From contig PDSF01000027.1 of the NCBI GenBank assembly GCA_002748355.1, forward strand, positions 62,001 to 126,000: DNA of 64,000 bases, written 5' to 3'. Position numbers and translations under genes: made by a program. The DNA comes from Planctomycetota bacterium. Its GTDB lineage: Bacteria; Planctomycetota; UBA1135; GCA-002748355. Under the pieces are notes generated by a model. It was not told where the DNA came from and ran no database searches. It was given only the letters and a program-made list of their open reading frames with translations. Below are positions 62,701 through 64,000 of the stretch, piece by piece. The first letter of the stretch is position 1. Each line of letters begins with the position of its first letter.

Positions 62701-63134
62701 AATCCACCGTTGGTGTAGCTGTCATTCGTCGGCAAGCGCGGCTTGAAAGTCAGGAGCCGGGGATCGGGCTTACCGTCGCTATTGAGCCCCACAGCGAAGG
62801 TTCCAACCACGGTCTCGGGCACCGCAGTGCCCGAGGCGTCCCGCACCACGAAGATGACCGAGTTGAAGTTGACCGTATTGAGGTCCACCGGATTGGAGAA
62901 GGTGAAGCGCACGGTCTGGTTTAGGAAGACCCGGCCGTTATCACTCGGCTCCGCCCGAATCAGCGAGAAGGCGCCTCCCGCGACTTGGCCGGTCGACGAA
63001 GAGCCGCCACCACAGGCTGTAAGACCCATCATTAGGGCCGCAGCGGCCAAGCCCAGGGCAGATAAAGCCCGAGGACGCAGCCTGGAGACTCGAGCCTCGT
63101 TCCCGGATGCACGCTTGTTTTGCTTGCGAGTCAT
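59790..63134 (-). CDS. Very large Gly-rich lipoprotein (family B, copy 1)
   Basis: From the ATG at 63134 the protein is 1114 residues. The lipobox is 'LMMGLTACGGG'. It contains the family signature 'GRVFLNQTVRFTFSNPVDLN', a second Ig-like block ('VPVEVSLRFNQPVDPAMTNV'), then 'VFLATGKVKIEGTLSVDGGD' leading into the Gly-rich solenoid-like region ('GGVGNAGGGNGGRASQ', 'GGGGGAGGGVLIIKSLGKIE', 'GGGGGGSGGMVILMSATSIE'). Near the C-terminus are 'MPVPYSRFSQVRTRWIATGA', 'YPFAKLQVRFNLNYNPKD' and the end 'KILLPYRF'. It aligns end to end with the downstream copy with clear divergence, so the duplication is not recent. Function unknown. Confidence 0.82.
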   Translation of the reverse strand: MTRKQNKRASGNEARVSRLRPRALSALGLAAAALMMGLTACGGGSSSTGQVAGGAFSLIRAEPSDNGRVFLNQTVRFTFSNPVDLNTVNFNSVIFVVRDASGTAVPETVVGTFAVGLNSDGKPDPRLLTFKPRLPTNDSYTNGGFKPGRSYQIIFAGSQSATAQTVRDVSGRSLSPNSPIKQLTLLAPTGTEPSQLFLDQKVGGPRVTSVDVSPLIGSRVSLNKLGDVPVEVSLRFNQPVDPAMTNVPKDQNQDPLQANSRTKGKIFLEYDDPEFGPSTWIRTQVSLDSNTSKGALITLRPDAVLPNNAEIRVVVLAEFRDIAGETNIQDSSYRQVVGKFRTEAAFGSQFDAIAFNLAKTEIFDREASYRDPVAEITNGIVRASFNFEGIDTPFDYGPSSDVVLNTKFTVVQPKNGNKLPVSGGVFPFRNIHIPQGVRVSASGPNPAVFLATGKVKIEGTLSVDGGDGEGAVAINSANMPSKGGVGNAGGGNGGRASQNTSDSTAQGETGEGPGNEVGAGGEGGSISCGPIQAGYVGSGGGGGAFATQGDTDFYSFSSDPIVAGNGGKGLGNKGDVRGGKPGSLVFSDDNPNNNFWGRQVTKDGKVYHGELKAPRGGNAGGGGGDRTSAASCFAGPASFFNDERGGGGGAGGGVLIIKSLGKIEVTQTGLISSNGGNGGGGEPNASNLQAGGGGGGSGGMVILMSATSIELWQHGDPWKAPARDSRFAVTADGGIGLSNPVRTEKYVSSNPGEKNRGGFGGMGVVQFMVPPGSDADGTGNVQDDNIHIIDKVGKPISGAQKTEWIYQGDVRPRPIVMPVPYSRFSQVRTRWIATGATLRRQVTNTGPGARAILSPAVPGPDYFFSGIQTAGKTAGYVATDPATGQYSPAPIPLGPQNLKVVQLASAPVSGVHRGQPVYELALSQGVLPSDGSYANYRAYLHGAHNKVLGEFRIVGHSSSVCFLDRNDGALPEGILGLSIHAKFFDVLTPDANNVLKPGLGETFAMSNALHPATTLQLGFAFHKNPSNPDLYQLGGKSYDRNRFPQELGTFARDLASSSARAALAKLQYPFAKLQVRFNLNYNPKDPDNLAGPNPVSPSSTRIPQLHKILLPYRF

Positions 63135-63266
63135 GTCCAACTCTCTTCTCGACACGGTGTTGTTCTCTTGGTCGGGCGAAGAAGACCGCCCAGATGGGTC
63201 ACGAATCTCATCGCGTAAGTCCACAGAGCCCCAGGACAGCCAATGTCGTCCCGAGGCCCGGTCGAC

Positions 63267-64000
63267 TCATTTCTCCACGATCCGATAGGTGATAGCGAAG
63301 GAGTCCAGGGTCGGCACCGTCGATGGCGTGACCTTAACGTTGTTCTCCAGCAGGAAGCGCCAGTTCATGTACTCGACTCCAGTCTGAGCGAGGTCGTTGT
63401 CCTTTTGAAACTGAGGATCGTAGAGTTCGTCTGGATTTCGGGTGTACTTCGACAGCTTGTTGGTGTGCTGGAACCTAGACCACGAACCTGAGCTATAGAA
63501 CCGGACGTGAGCGTTGCCGGTGATTAGCGGATCGTAGAGCTTGAACGAGCCCCCCATACCGGCAGCCCCACGGAACTCGGTTATGAGACTGGTGTGGGGC
63601 GGCAGCGAGGCCAGCGGCGGCTCGAAATGAACGGCAAACTTGGCACGCTCATTTGCGCCAATCGCATACGGCCCCAGGCGCGGATCGTCGATCTTGCGAT
63701 TGCCGACGGAGCCGTTGTTGTGCGGGTTCTTGAGATCCAGGAAGCCGAAGGTCACGACCGACATGCGCTTCAGGAAATCGGCACGGATCCAATAGGATGT
63801 GTTATCCCTGCTGGGCGTGCGCGAAAGGGCATTCGGGTTCCAGCCACCGACACCGTTTTGCCAACCAGGCTTGGTCGGATCCATCGTGAAAATACTCGAA
63901 CCCCGCTGGTAGCCACCGGAATAGACACGGAAGTCGGGCTTGGGCGACGAGGTCACGGTCAAAGAGATCTGCCAGCCGTTAAAACCCGTGGCGCGGAAAG
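63267..64000 (-). CDS. C-terminal fragment of a large secreted protein (family A, copy 1)
   Basis: The frame is open through the right edge with no stop, so this is the 3' part of a longer gene; about 244 codons are visible. Its segments 'YWIRADFLKRMSVVTFGFLD', 'NWRFLLENNVKVTPSTVPTL' and the end 'FAITYRIVEK' line up with the end of the 1237-residue lipoprotein at 52630-56343, which makes it a paralogue. By analogy the missing N-terminus should carry a lipoprotein signal. It lies 132 bases upstream of a family-B gene in the same direction, so the cluster continues beyond the window. Confidence 0.8.
   Translation of the reverse strand, partial: FRATGFNGWQISLTVTSSPKPDFRVYSGGYQRGSSIFTMDPTKPGWQNGVGGWNPNALSRTPSRDNTSYWIRADFLKRMSVVTFGFLDLKNPHNNGSVGNRKIDDPRLGPYAIGANERAKFAVHFEPPLASLPPHTSLITEFRGAAGMGGSFKLYDPLITGNAHVRFYSSGSWSRFQHTNKLSKYTRNPDELYDPQFQKDNDLAQTGVEYMNWRFLLENNVKVTPSTVPTLDSFAITYRIVEK

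Overview
The window is a dense, GC-rich bacterial chromosome segment. I see no tRNA, rRNA, CRISPR array, integrase or insertion sequence. Several features point to an uncultured Planctomycetota-like bacterium: a secreted protein at 15938-16984 with a C-terminal pattern I associate with planctomycete proteins, a giant TPR/alpha-2-macroglobulin protein, a TMTC-like TPR glycosyltransferase, and many large lipoproteins. This assignment rests on protein style, not on a marker gene, so it is moderate confidence.

Layout. 1-6.8 kb: a partial membrane/TPR protein, thiE, acs, a secreted S9 (DPP-IV-type) peptidase and a Bax-inhibitor-1 protein. 6.8-17 kb, minus strand: queA, a 2641-residue alpha-2-macroglobulin-like protein and the planctomycete-type secreted protein. 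17.1-19.1 kb, plus strand: a small protein and comM/yifB. 19.2-32.2 kb, one long minus-strand run: two large Cys-rich lipoproteins, an aminodeoxyfutalosine-deaminase-like amidohydrolase, a DHH phosphoesterase, a metallophosphoesterase, cutA, a polytopic membrane protein, a secreted protein and a fused family-2 glycosyltransferase. 32.8-37.9 kb: an anchored helical-repeat protein and tatD (plus), a TMTC-like TPR glycosyltransferase (minus) and a family-4 glycosyltransferase (plus).

37.9-50.4 kb, minus strand, is a type IV pilus/type II-secretion-like locus in transcription order: prepilin peptidase, an OmpA-like lipoprotein, a divergent EF-G-like GTPase, pilT, pilB, pilC, an anchored TPR protein, the major pilin, and two glycosyltransferases. 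The alignment genes pilM-N-O-P and the secretin pilQ are not in this window.

50.6-64 kb, minus strand, is a run of five lipoproteins or secreted proteins of 0.6-1.2 thousand residues, the last cut by the window edge. Together with the pair at 26.9-32.2 kb they form an expanded set. Most share an N-terminal Ig-like segment with a recurring 'LNxxxxxxF..PvD..TVN..S' signature, a middle region that is very glycine-rich in four of them, and a terminal beta-strand pair ending in a '(F/Y)YR'-type motif. In transcription order the 3' block reads A-B-B-A by homology, so it has grown by duplication. I regard this family as the most interesting and least described part of the window. Its function is not visible; surface or matrix structure is only a hypothesis.

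GC-rich hairpins without a U-tract recur just after gene ends (acs, the macroglobulin, pilin, pilC, pilB, the EF-G-like gene, the 1237-residue lipoprotein). One hairpin with a proper T-run, at 32494-32525, follows no recognisable gene and may end an unannotated small transcript.
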